Origin: Gp6-AA40 sp035496255 | GTDB taxonomy: Bacteria > Acidobacteriota > Vicinamibacteria > Vicinamibacterales > UBA2999 | NCBI GenBank assembly: GCA_035496255.1 | Contig: DATJEU010000088.1 | Location: forward strand, 21,690-85,689 | Reading direction: 5' to 3' | Length of the DNA: 64,000 bases | Shown here: positions 45,701 to 54,116 of the stretch, one piece after another | Layout of the letters: every line of letters begins with the position of its first letter | Position numbering within the stretch: the stretch's first letter is position 1 | Translations under genes and position numbers: made by a program | Notes under the pieces: generated by a model | Database searches by the model: none | Told to the model about the DNA's origin: nothing | The model's input: the letters and a program-made list of their open reading frames with translations, nothing else

Positions 45701-45864
45701 TCATCACGTCCACGCTGCTGACGCTGCTGGTGATTCCGACGGTGTACGAGACGCTGGCCGACGCGCGCGACTGGCTGGGCGAGCGTTTGCACAAATCCCG
45801 GAGTCCAGACGCCACCGCACCACCCTCGCATGCCGAAGCCGAAGTACCGGCCACAACGGCCTGA
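42715..45864 (+). CDS. RND (HAE-1/AcrB-like) inner membrane efflux transporter
   Basis: A 1049-residue proton-driven pump with about 12 membrane helices and two large periplasmic loops. N-terminus MFISDTAIKRPILTIVAMLALVVFG is the standard first helix. Helix 4 GLSLAIGILIDDAIVVRENIVRH carries the proton-relay Asp pair. VEYPEINAPVVVVSIPYPGASPDTVEREVIEPIE is found here as DEYPEINAPVV and YPGASPDTVE. The C-terminal half repeats the pattern (GIVAKNAILLIDFAKWSEESGMDRREAL, GEGGDFRAPMGIAIIGGVITSTLLTL, by segment). Third gene of the efflux operon under the MarR-type regulator. Substrates are unknown. Confidence 0.95.
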   Translation: MFISDTAIKRPILTIVAMLALVVFGIAALTQLDTDEYPEINAPVVVVSIPYPGASPDTVEREVIEPIEEVIGGISGVKKITSNSLDSFANIIVEFVFEKKPAEASQEIRDQISSIRNDLPVEMEEPVLTRFDPSDQPIVSLTLSSPVLKGPELTRMADPEMTRKLRGIAGVAQVTVVGGIEREMVVELRPRDLQASGVSVAQVVQALQLQNLAAPVGRLEGDLQERTIRLKGRLQGATDFAQLVVSEANGRIVRLADVANVRDATEEPRSTAMFNDEEAVGIDIVKSRGYSTTAVAETVRAKVDDIQKTLPAGVSLRIVRDGGTRVENSVASVEEALIEGAALTVLVVFVFLNSWRSTVITGLALPVSVLASFVAVWAFGFTLNTMSLLGLSLAIGILIDDAIVVRENIVRHVEMGKDHYRAAFDGTNEIGLAVTATTLSIVVVFVPIAFMGGVAGQWFKPFALTIACSVLVSLFVSFSLDPMLSAYWPDPHLPMATRPLISRLLGRFNAWFDRQADHYKAVISWALDHRFAMIALALAVFVASLALPMMGYIGAGFVPEMDASEFQIAFDTPPGSNLAYTKLKAQEIARIARTRKEVRYTYTSIGGRDSAVDTGNVYVRLVSKKERSRSQAQVLADIRHDLMNLGGVTASISTGFNQGQKQIQLQLQGRDAATLAQLADRIVDQVKLTPGAVDVGLSTKGQKPELDVQIDRGLAGSLGVTVGQVAQALRPAFAGIDAGDWVDPSGETRDVTIRLAPESREVVADLEGLPLVVGGGADGPRTIPLGQVAHVSPSIGPARIDHLDRERVITVEANTEGRALSDVVNDIMARVDKTVPLPPGYALTQGGETQDQQEVFTQVLLALGIAIMLMYFVLVVQFGSFLEPFSILLSLPLSLIGVMLGLVITGVTLNIMSMIGVILLMGIVAKNAILLIDFAKWSEESGMDRREALIQAGRVRLRPILMTTLALIAGMIPVALGQGEGGDFRAPMGIAIIGGVITSTLLTLLVIPTVYETLADARDWLGERLHKSRSPDATAPPSHAEAEVPATTA

Positions 45865-45889
45865 GTGGGATTTGGGATTTAATTGACCT

Positions 45890-46705
45890 ATGCACAACCC
45901 GTTCGTACCCGAAAGCCTCGAAGGCTGGAGCATCCTGCACCTGATGTACCGCGTGCGCTGGGACCGCCTGCGCACCCTCGAGGTGACGAACGTGCAGCGG
46001 CTGGCCGAAGAGGCCACGCGTGCGCTGGCCGTTCCCGATGCGGGTGCCACCGCGTACGTGCAGATGCTCGGGCACAAGGCGGATCTCATGCTGATCTGCT
46101 TCCGCCGAGGGTTCGAGGAACTCGCACGGGCGCAACTCGCGCTTTCGCGCACCGGCCTGCACGAGTATCTGGAGGCGACGACGTCGTACGTGTCGATCGT
46201 CGAACTCGGGATGTACGAGATGACGGCGAAGATCCACCAGCAGTTGGGAGAGAAGCACAAACCGGGAAGCGACGAGTTCGAGAAGGCGTTCGATGCGGAA
46301 ATGGAGACGCAGCGTGGCCGCGTGATGAACCGGCTGTTCCTCGATGTGCCGAAGTGGCGCTACGTGTGCTTCTACCCGATGAACAAGCGCCGCGGCGAAT
46401 CTGTCAACTGGTATGCCGAGCCGTTCGAGCGCCGCGCTGCGATGATGCGCGAGCACGGGATGATCGGTCGCACGTTCGCGGGGCGTGTGACGCAGGTGAT
46501 CTCCGGGTCGATCGGATACGACGACTGGGAGTGGGGCGTGGACCTGTTTGCCGAAGACCCGGTCGTCTTCAAGAAGTTGATCTACGAGATGCGCTTCGAC
46601 GAGGCGAGTGCGAAGTTCGCGGAATTCGGCCCCTTCTACACCGGCCTCCAGTTCGCGCCCGAGGAGCTGTCGGCGTTGCTGAACGGCTCGCTTCCGTCGC
46701 TCTGA
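45890..46705 (+). CDS. hemQ: Coproheme decarboxylase / chlorite dismutase-family protein
   Basis: A 271-residue heme-site protein. ICFRRGFEELARAQLAL and WRYVCFYPMNKRRGESVNWYAEPFE contain the Tyr and Lys/Arg residues expected in HemQ. MMREHGMIGRTFAGRV holds the conserved histidine that binds heme iron, and SGSIGYDDWEWGVDLFAEDP is the following family block. HemQ removes two propionates from coproheme to make heme b in the coproporphyrin-dependent pathway. True chlorite dismutase activity is less likely because the canonical distal Arg is not evident. No other heme gene is adjacent. Confidence 0.85.
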   Translation: MHNPFVPESLEGWSILHLMYRVRWDRLRTLEVTNVQRLAEEATRALAVPDAGATAYVQMLGHKADLMLICFRRGFEELARAQLALSRTGLHEYLEATTSYVSIVELGMYEMTAKIHQQLGEKHKPGSDEFEKAFDAEMETQRGRVMNRLFLDVPKWRYVCFYPMNKRRGESVNWYAEPFERRAAMMREHGMIGRTFAGRVTQVISGSIGYDDWEWGVDLFAEDPVVFKKLIYEMRFDEASAKFAEFGPFYTGLQFAPEELSALLNGSLPSL

Positions 46706-46904
46706 ATTCCTGCCGTCACGATTCGGGCCGTGTAGCGATTTATCACGCGATTTGTGATCGACCGCGCGCTTCTGAAACACCGCTCACAGGTGACAGTTCT
46801 GTTACCGCGGCTAAGTCCCGTGACGTGAACGGGAAACACCGACATCGCCTGCACACAGGACGGGCGCGGGAATTGCTCTGGTCGGGGCATTCGGGAGACC
46901 AGGG
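46706..46904. other. Intergenic region between hemQ and the RodZ-like gene
   Basis: About 200 nt without a supported gene. A small inverted repeat CCCGT-N7-ACGGG lies at 46817-46833. AT-richer sequence around 46735-46800 is the probable promoter region of the RodZ-like gene; no confident -10/-35 pair was identified. Confidence 0.35.
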
Positions 46905-47399
46905 ATGACGCCTCAGGAAGCCTTCGTGACCCGCCTTCGCCGGCATCGGCAACGCAATCAGATTTCCCTCGATGAAATCGCGTCGGAAACGCGGGTCAAG
47001 CGTGAACTGCTCGAAGCGCTCGAGAACAACGACCTGTCCGAATGGCCGCGAGGCCTCTACGCCAGGGCGTGGGTGCGCGCCTACGCCAGCACCGTCGGTC
47101 TGGATCCCATCGACACCGTCGACGAATTCTGCCGCCTGTTTCCGCACGGCGACCGCCGCGCCCGCGGCACCATCACCGAGATCGCCGCGATCGTGGCGGC
47201 GCCGCCGGAGTACCGCGACGAAATCGCGCATGAGGATCGACGCCGGAACACAACGAGCGGAAGCGAGGAACCGCCGGCGCAGCCAGAGCTGCCGCCGCCA
47301 TCCTGGCATGCGCCCGTGACCAACGTCGCCCGTGCGATCTGGGTGCGCCTCACGTCTCCCGCCACGGCGCAGAACCGGCGCACGCTTCCTTCCCGATAG
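46905..47399 (+). CDS. RodZ-type helix-turn-helix protein lacking a membrane segment
   Basis: A 164-residue protein. Residues about 4-70 form the HTH_25/RodZ-like domain (FVTRLRRHRQRNQISLDEIASETRVKRELLEALENND, by segment; GLYARAWVRAYASTVGLDP). Unlike RodZ of other bacteria there is no transmembrane helix; the remainder is a Pro/Arg-rich disordered tail. It may be a cytoplasmic regulator or a cytoskeletal adaptor. The stop is directly adjacent to the aspartokinase stop on the other strand, tail to tail with no spacer. Confidence 0.75.
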   Translation: MTPQEAFVTRLRRHRQRNQISLDEIASETRVKRELLEALENNDLSEWPRGLYARAWVRAYASTVGLDPIDTVDEFCRLFPHGDRRARGTITEIAAIVAAPPEYRDEIAHEDRRRNTTSGSEEPPAQPELPPPSWHAPVTNVARAIWVRLTSPATAQNRRTLPSR

Positions 47400-48611
<1,212 letters not shown>

Positions 48612-48663
48612 CCGGACAGGATAGCTATAATCCGGCCGCCTTCGGTGACGCGCCAAGGTCAGC

Positions 48664-49242
48664 ATGCGCTTCAGTGCCTGCGTTGCAATCGGCTGCCTGT
48701 TCGTTACGGTTACGGCCGCACCCGCGACGCCGCAGGACGACAACTGCCCGGAAAAGGATGTCGTCTTTCTGCCGACGCCGCAGGAAGTGGTCGACGGCAT
48801 GTTGCGGATTGCGCAGGTCACGGCGCGTGACGTCGTCTATGACCTTGGCTCCGGCGATGGACGGATCCCGATCGCGGCGGCGAAGACGTACGGCGCGCGA
48901 GCCGTCGGCATCGACATCTGCGAGATTCGCATTCAGGAAGCGAACGCGAACCTCGCGGCGGCGGGCGTCGCCGACAAGGTCAGGTTCATCAGGGGCGATG
49001 TCTTCAAGGCGGACATCAGTCCGGCGACGGTGGTCACGATGTATCTGCTGCCGTCGCTCAATCTGGAACTGATCCCGCGGTTGAACCAGCAACTGCGTCC
49101 CGGGACGCGCGTGGTGTCGCACGCCTTCGACATGAGCGCCGACGGCATCCTGCGGCCGCCGAAGGCGACGGCCACAATCAGTGGCCGGGCGATTTACCTG
49201 TGGACCGTGCCGATCCTTCCGCAGCCAGCGTTTGCGAGATAG
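48664..49242 (+). CDS. SAM-methyltransferase-fold protein with N-terminal signal peptide
   Basis: A 192-residue class I methyltransferase-like protein. VVYDLGSGDGRIPIAAAKTYGARAVGIDI contains the SAM-binding Gly-rich loop and acidic strand-2 end (in two parts), and VRFIRGDVFKADI is motif III. The first 24 residues (MRFSACVAIGCLFVTVTAAPATPQ) look like a Sec signal peptide, odd for an enzyme that needs cytoplasmic SAM. If exported it may be a non-catalytic binding protein; alternatively the leader is an anchor. DDNCPEKDVVFLPTPQEVVDGML is a recurring start in this family. Divergent from aspartokinase. Confidence 0.75.
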   Translation: MRFSACVAIGCLFVTVTAAPATPQDDNCPEKDVVFLPTPQEVVDGMLRIAQVTARDVVYDLGSGDGRIPIAAAKTYGARAVGIDICEIRIQEANANLAAAGVADKVRFIRGDVFKADISPATVVTMYLLPSLNLELIPRLNQQLRPGTRVVSHAFDMSADGILRPPKATATISGRAIYLWTVPILPQPAFAR

Positions 49243-49341
49243 GCGGACCCGGTTCCCGGGGCCCGGATTCATGAGTGCATCCACCCGCAGGGACCCCTCG
49301 AGAGGCGACTTGCGATCGCCTGCAGCCGTGGAGTAGTCTCG

Positions 49342-49356
49342 TGAGACTGAATCTCA
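49342..49356 (+). promoter_or_regulatory. Fur-like 7-1-7 palindrome upstream of the iron permease
   Basis: TGAGACT-G-AATCTCA, symmetric at 6 of 7 positions and matching the Fur 7-1-7 consensus (TGATAAT-N-ATTATCA) at 10 of 14. It overlaps another perfect palindrome AGTCTC-GT-GAGACT (49335-49348). Located 18 nt before the ftr1 start codon, where repressor binding would block transcription. Confidence 0.5.
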
Positions 49357-49373
49357 GTTTAAGCGACGCCATC

Positions 49374-50168
49374 ATGCTGCAGGCTTTCGTCATCACACTC
49401 CGGGAAGGGCTCGAAGCCTTTCTCATTGTTGCCATCAGCCTCGCGTACCTGCGCAAGAGCCAGCAGGCTCACCTCGTGCCGGCAGTTCGCTGGGGCATCG
49501 CCATCTCGGTGCTGCTCAGCGCCGGTGCGGCGTACCTGTTCTCGCGCGCATCGAATCAGGCGCTCTGGGAAGGCCTGCTGGCGATGGCCGCAGCCGTGCT
49601 GGTCGCCACGCTCATCGTGCACATGTGGCGTCACGCGAAGCGAATGAAGCGTGACATCGAGACGCATCTCCAGGCGGCGGCGGTGCGCACCGGCGGCAAG
49701 GCATTTCTGGGCGTCTTCCTGTTCACGCTGCTGATGATCACGCGGGAAGGGATGGAGACCGCGCTGCTGATGGGGACGCTCTTTTCACAGCTCGGCATCG
49801 GCAGCATCGCGATGGGGGCCGTCCTCGGGACCATCGCAGCGGCCAGCGTCGCGTGGCTGTGGTCTCGTTATGGACACCGCGTCAACCTGTCGCTGTTCTT
49901 CCAGGTCACCGCCGTCTTCCTGGCGATCTTCGTCGTTCAGCTCTTCATCTACGGCTTCCACGAGATGACCGAAGCCAACCTGTGGCAGGGTGCCCGGGCG
50001 CTGCACGACGCGACGGAACCGTACGGGCCGGACGGGATCTACGGCCAGTACCTGTCATATGCGTTGCTGGCGGTACCGTTGGCGTGGCTCGCGTTCGCCA
50101 GCCTGTTCGGCGGCAACACCCGCCGCGGTGACCCTGCACCCATGCACCAGCAAACCGCGACCCAGTAA
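49374..50168 (+). CDS. FTR1-family high-affinity iron permease
   Basis: A 264-residue seven-helix membrane protein. The two REGLE-type iron motifs are present: FVITLREGLEAFLIV (helix 1) and LLMITREGMETALLMG (helix 4). Start at ATG 49374 gives the usual MLQAFVITLREG N-terminus. FTR1/EfeU proteins import ferrous or ferric iron with an oxidase or periplasmic binding partner. No EfeO/EfeB gene is adjacent, so partner proteins are elsewhere. A Fur-like palindrome lies just upstream. Confidence 0.9.
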   Translation: MLQAFVITLREGLEAFLIVAISLAYLRKSQQAHLVPAVRWGIAISVLLSAGAAYLFSRASNQALWEGLLAMAAAVLVATLIVHMWRHAKRMKRDIETHLQAAAVRTGGKAFLGVFLFTLLMITREGMETALLMGTLFSQLGIGSIAMGAVLGTIAAASVAWLWSRYGHRVNLSLFFQVTAVFLAIFVVQLFIYGFHEMTEANLWQGARALHDATEPYGPDGIYGQYLSYALLAVPLAWLAFASLFGGNTRRGDPAPMHQQTATQ

Positions 50169-50246
50169 GACCCGAACGCACCTTTCCGGCGCCGGACCCT
50201 CCAGGGTCCGGCAGGCCGCACGCGATCCCCACTACAATCGCGCGTC

Positions 50247-50684
50247 ATGGCTGACGCGAGCCACCACGAGTCCCAGTTCTCCAGGCCTGCTGTCCACGTC
50301 GAACTCGTCTGGACGGAAAAACTCCAGTTCGGCGCTACCACTGCCAGTTCGGCGCTTGTCGTCGATGGTGACAGCGTGGCTGGCCCCTCGCCGGTCCAAT
50401 TGCTGGCGACGGCGCTGCTCGCATGCATGTCCGCCGATGTCGTCGACATCCTGCAGAAAGGACGGCATGCGTTCACCGGGTTTCACGCCGTCCTCGCCGG
50501 TGATCGGATGCCGGATCCGCCGCGTCGCCTGACGCGCGTGACGCTTCAGTTCACGGTTCACGGCACCGTGCCCGCTGCCGCAATTGAGCGGGCGATCATC
50601 TTGTCGCGAGAGAAGTACTGTTCCGTCTGGCATTCGCTACGGCAGGACATCGAGCTCGCCACAGCCTTCGACATCATCGCCTGA
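50247..50684 (+). CDS. OsmC/Ohr-family protein
   Basis: A 145-residue protein of the OsmC family, thiol-dependent peroxidases for organic hydroperoxides. The two reactive cysteines sit in LLACMSADVVDIL (about residue 60) and KYCSVWHSL (about residue 129). GPSPVQLLATALLACM is the conserved helix. Its stop overlaps the next start (TGATG), so the two are coupled. Detoxification role inferred from family. Confidence 0.88.
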   Translation: MADASHHESQFSRPAVHVELVWTEKLQFGATTASSALVVDGDSVAGPSPVQLLATALLACMSADVVDILQKGRHAFTGFHAVLAGDRMPDPPRRLTRVTLQFTVHGTVPAAAIERAIILSREKYCSVWHSLRQDIELATAFDIIA

Positions 50685-51817
50685 TGCAGCAGCCGCCGGT
50701 TCGGCCCGAGCGTGGCCGCAAGGGGTACCTCGACTGGCTCCGTGGGGTCGGCGTGCTGATCATGATCGAGGCGCACACACTCGACTCCTGGACACGCCTT
50801 GGGGACCGTGTCCGTCCCGCTTACAAATGGGCGATCGTCCTCGGGGGGTTCGGCGCACCGATCTTCCTGTTTCTCGCCGGCATCGCCCTGGCGCTCGCGT
50901 ACGGGTCGCGGCGGCGCCGCGGGATGAGCGAGGAGGAAGCGACCAGACGATCGTGGCGGCGTGGACTGGAGGTATTCGCGCTCGCATTTCTGTTCCGCCT
51001 GCAATCGCTCGTGATCAGCGGCGGCGGCATGCGCGCACTTCTGAAGGTCGACATCCTCAACGTGATGGGGCTGGCGATGCTGGTGACGGCCGCCATGTGG
51101 TGGATAGGCCGCACCTGGCGCGGCCGCACCGTCGCGTTGGTCGCGGCAACCGTGCTCACGGCAATGCTGACGCCGATCATGCGCGAGACGACGATCCTGG
51201 ACGTCCTGCCGCACGCCGTTGATGCCTACCTGCGGCCCGAAGCCGGCCGCTCGACGTTCACGATATTCCCGTGGGCTGGATTCCTGTTTGCCGGAGCGGT
51301 GGCGGGTTTGTGGCTCGACTCGGGCACCCGGGAGCAGGAGCGCCACCGTAACCTGGTGCTGCTGGCGGCCGGCAGCGCCATTGGCGTATGCGCGTATGGC
51401 GCCTCGTATTTGCCGCCCATCTATCCGCATACGAGCTACTGGACCAGCTCCCCGACCTTCTTCTTCGTCCGTCTCGGGATCCTGCTGGTCCTGGTGCCTG
51501 GAGCCTTTGCCTGGAGTCGAGCGTCTGAGGGGTGGTGGCGCGGCTGGTCGCCGCTACAGGATTTCGGCGTGTCCTCGTTGTTCGTCTACTGGATTCACGT
51601 CGAAATGGTCTACGGCGTCCTGAGCGCCCCGATCCACCGGGCCTTGTCATTCGAGCAGGTGCTCGTGGCCATGGGCCTGTTTGCGGGCCTTCTTTTTGCC
51701 TTGGTCATGGCCAAGAAACGGTTGGGCTCGCGGTCGACATCCGGCCGCGAGCGTGGGCAGCGGCCTGGCGAAAAGGCGACGGTTTTTGCGCAGTTACGGG
51801 CACGGCCGGCGCCCTAG
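50684..51817 (+). CDS. DUF1624 / heparan-alpha-glucosaminide N-acetyltransferase-like membrane protein
   Basis: A 377-residue polytopic protein with about ten hydrophobic helices. Near the N-terminus, RKGYLDWLRGVGVLIMIEAHTLDSW matches the DUF1624 start (D..RG..v..M...H). GAPIFLFLAGIALALAYG and LVISGGGMRALLKVDILNVMGLAM are further family segments, and a His in WIHVEMVYG may be functional. These proteins transfer acyl groups across the membrane to sugars; the acceptor here is unknown. Overlaps OsmC by 1 nt. Confidence 0.75.
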   Translation: MQQPPVRPERGRKGYLDWLRGVGVLIMIEAHTLDSWTRLGDRVRPAYKWAIVLGGFGAPIFLFLAGIALALAYGSRRRRGMSEEEATRRSWRRGLEVFALAFLFRLQSLVISGGGMRALLKVDILNVMGLAMLVTAAMWWIGRTWRGRTVALVAATVLTAMLTPIMRETTILDVLPHAVDAYLRPEAGRSTFTIFPWAGFLFAGAVAGLWLDSGTREQERHRNLVLLAAGSAIGVCAYGASYLPPIYPHTSYWTSSPTFFFVRLGILLVLVPGAFAWSRASEGWWRGWSPLQDFGVSSLFVYWIHVEMVYGVLSAPIHRALSFEQVLVAMGLFAGLLFALVMAKKRLGSRSTSGRERGQRPGEKATVFAQLRARPAP

Positions 51818-51909
51818 ACACCACAATCGAGTTGAGATTCGGGGGGGCGGCCTACTACAATTCGCCTCTTCCGTGGGCGGGCGATGGTCCCGCCGGGGGA
51901 CACACACGA

Positions 51910-53037
51910 ATGATTAACGTGGCTGCCATTCGGATGCAGCAGTTCGGCGTGCAGTTCTACCAGGCGTCGCTCACTGCCGCGGATATCGACAAGTTGGTTC
52001 GCTTCGAAGTCCTGAACTACGGTCCTGCCGGACAATCGGGAGTCCGTGGCGGCAAATCGCCATCCAAGGTCAATTGGGACCTGCTCGAACGGCGCATTGC
52101 GTCGAGCGAGAAGGCCTATCAGCGCCAGATCATCCGGAAGAAGATCGACGAACTGGTGCAGTACTACGAGCAGTGCCGGACCGCGCACGACCTGCCGTCG
52201 ATTCCGGGCGCCGTCATCATCTCGTGCGATGAGAAGCTCTCGTTCGAGCCGGTCGACAGCGGTTCGTCGCTGGGCCGTCTCAAGGTGCCGGAACGCGAGG
52301 GCATCCTGAGGGCGATTGACGGCCAGCATCGCCTGCTGGCGCTTCACGCTGACATCGACCACATCCGCACCGAGGACTTCACGGTGCCGGCGATCATCTT
52401 CGACCGGCTGCCGGAAGATCACATCGTCCAGATGTTCGTCACCATCAATGCCAAGCACACGCGGCTGAACGCGTCGCATCTCGTCAGCCTGTCGGGACGG
52501 CAGCTCTATCGCGACGACGCCCTGGCGGCATCGCACGATGTGGTGCGCGCGCTGAACGATCGCGACGACTCACCGCTGCACAATGAAATCAAGCTTCTCG
52601 GCGTCGGGCACGGGCGCGTCGGTCAAGCTCCGCTCGCCCAGGAGTTGAAGAAGCTGTTCGCCTCCGACGCGTTCGGTGGTCCGCGCAAGTCGGCCGATTT
52701 CCGCGAAGACTCGCGGAAGTTCTTCGTGAACTATTTCAAGCAGATCTCGGTGGTGTTCGGGGCGGCCTGGAACGGCCGCAAGTACAGCATCAAGTCTGCG
52801 ACCGCGCTCCGGGCCTTCATCCGTGTCGCACCGGACGTCGTCCGCCGCCTGGACCAGGAACACGCCGACCGCACCGACTTTCGCGTCATTGGCCGCGTCA
52901 TCGCACCCTGGGGCCGCCGCATCGGCGACCTGCGGTTCGAGAGCGATGGCGCCTGGAAACGGTCCGGAACGACCGTCGACACGCTGGCGAGGGAACTGAA
53001 GCTGGCGCTGGAATACCCGGAGGGCGCGGGCGTCTAA
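51910..53037 (+). CDS. Orphan DGQHR-domain protein (DndB-like)
   Basis: A 375-residue soluble protein from ATG 51910. The sequence ILRAIDGQHRLLALHADI contains the DGQHR motif of the DndB/ParB-like superfamily, and VPAIIFDRLPEDHIVQMFVTINAKHTRLNASHLVSL is the conserved following block. DndB regulates DNA phosphorothioation operons, and other DGQHR proteins occur in DNA-modification islands. None of DndACDE, DndFGH or Dpd genes lies nearby, so this is an orphan copy whose partner is unknown. The N-terminal FQASLTAADIDKLVRFEV-type region is also typical. It is flanked downstream by a repeat-rich 317-nt intergenic region. Confidence 0.75.
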   Translation: MINVAAIRMQQFGVQFYQASLTAADIDKLVRFEVLNYGPAGQSGVRGGKSPSKVNWDLLERRIASSEKAYQRQIIRKKIDELVQYYEQCRTAHDLPSIPGAVIISCDEKLSFEPVDSGSSLGRLKVPEREGILRAIDGQHRLLALHADIDHIRTEDFTVPAIIFDRLPEDHIVQMFVTINAKHTRLNASHLVSLSGRQLYRDDALAASHDVVRALNDRDDSPLHNEIKLLGVGHGRVGQAPLAQELKKLFASDAFGGPRKSADFREDSRKFFVNYFKQISVVFGAAWNGRKYSIKSATALRAFIRVAPDVVRRLDQEHADRTDFRVIGRVIAPWGRRIGDLRFESDGAWKRSGTTVDTLARELKLALEYPEGAGV

Positions 53038-53354
53038 TCTCAATTCTCAACTCCCAAACGCAACGAATCCAACTCCCAAACCTGGGAGTTGGTCCACCGT
53101 TCGACTGTTGGGAGTTGGATTTTTGAGGGTATCTGGAAGAAGTACCGGTCGGGGCGCCCGAAGACGCCCCGTCCGAGACCGCCGACCTGGCTCCCCCCAG
53201 CATTTACGGCGCCCTGCCGTAAACCACAGGCCGACGCCCAGCCAAGGGCAACCGATGTGCCGTGCGATTTCCCTAGAAAGTTGTTGATTTCGCCATTTCA
53301 CCGCCCCCAAACCGGGTGGAAGGAATTACACGCCTGTTCGCAAACTGATCGGCA
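53038..53354. other. 317-nt non-coding region with three hairpins
   Basis: Contains, in order, the nested-palindrome copy D (53048-53117), a 7-bp hairpin CGGGGCG-N8-CGCCCCG (53150-53171) and an 8-bp hairpin TTTACGGC-N5-GCCGTAAA (53203-53223). No credible coding frame was seen. The first GC hairpin could end transcription from the DGQHR gene, but it lacks a T-run. Confidence 0.5.
53048..53117. repeat. Nested-palindrome intergenic element, copy D
   Basis: Outer arms CAACTCCCAA (53048-53057) and TTGGGAGTTG (53108-53117), inner arms CCAACTCCCA (53069-53078) and TGGGAGTTGG (53083-53092, loop AACC), all perfect. The arm words are those of copy B in a different order. Confidence 0.65.
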
Positions 53355-54116
53355 ATGAATACGGTCGATTTGAACGCCGACGTAGGGGAGTGGGAGGAGT
53401 CCGGCCTCGCGGCTCGTCTCGATGCTGCGCTGATTCCGCTGGTCAGCTCCGTGAACGTAGCGTGCGGGGGACACGCCGGGAACGCCTTCTCCATGTCGTC
53501 CACGGTGAGGCTCGCCCTCGTGAATGGACTGAGCATCGGCGCGCATCCGAGTCTCCCCGACCGCGATCACTTCGGACGTCGTGAGTTGCCGGTCACGGTC
53601 GCGGCGGTCGATGCGCTGATTCGTACTCAGGTGACCGACCTAATCAAGGTGGCATCTGCCCTCGGAGGCGTAGTGCGGCATGTGAAACCGCACGGTGCCC
53701 TCTACAACCTGGCCGCCCGCGACCGATCGATCGCCGACGCAATCGCGACCGCTGTGGCCACCATTGATCCGCACCTCGTTCTCGTTGGCTTGTCGGGTTC
53801 CGAACTGCTGTCAGCCGGAACTCGCGCGGGGCTGCGGACCGCCTCAGAAGGGTTTGCCGATCGCGGCTACGACGTCAGCGGGTCCCTCCTGCCGCGTTCA
53901 CACGCCGGAGCCGTCGTACATGACGCGCTTGCCGTTGGTGAGCGTGCTGTGCGGATGGTACGGGAAGGAAGAGTGATTGCGGCCGGGGGTCAGTTCGTGC
54001 CCGTGACCGCGGACACGATTTGCATTCACAGCGACACCCCTGACGCGGTGGAGCTCGCTCGGGCGGTGCGGGCAGCGCTCGAGCGTGCGGGCATCGGTAT
54101 CAGTCCTTGTTCGTAG
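53355..54116 (+). CDS. pxpA: 5-oxoprolinase subunit A (LamB/YcsF family)
   Basis: A 253-residue protein of the LamB/YcsF family, subunit A of the ATP-dependent 5-oxoprolinase that opens pyroglutamate to glutamate. Motifs: DLNADVGEW, LVSSVNVACGGHAGNAFSM, GAHPSLPDRDHFGRRELPV, VRHVKPHGALYN, SEGFADRGYDVSGSLLPRSHAGAV and TICIHSDTPDAVELAR. The usual partners PxpB and PxpC are not in the window. Its 3' end overlaps the convergent acyl-CoA ligase gene by 17 nt. Confidence 0.9.
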   Translation: MNTVDLNADVGEWEESGLAARLDAALIPLVSSVNVACGGHAGNAFSMSSTVRLALVNGLSIGAHPSLPDRDHFGRRELPVTVAAVDALIRTQVTDLIKVASALGGVVRHVKPHGALYNLAARDRSIADAIATAVATIDPHLVLVGLSGSELLSAGTRAGLRTASEGFADRGYDVSGSLLPRSHAGAVVHDALAVGERAVRMVREGRVIAAGGQFVPVTADTICIHSDTPDAVELARAVRAALERAGIGISPCS

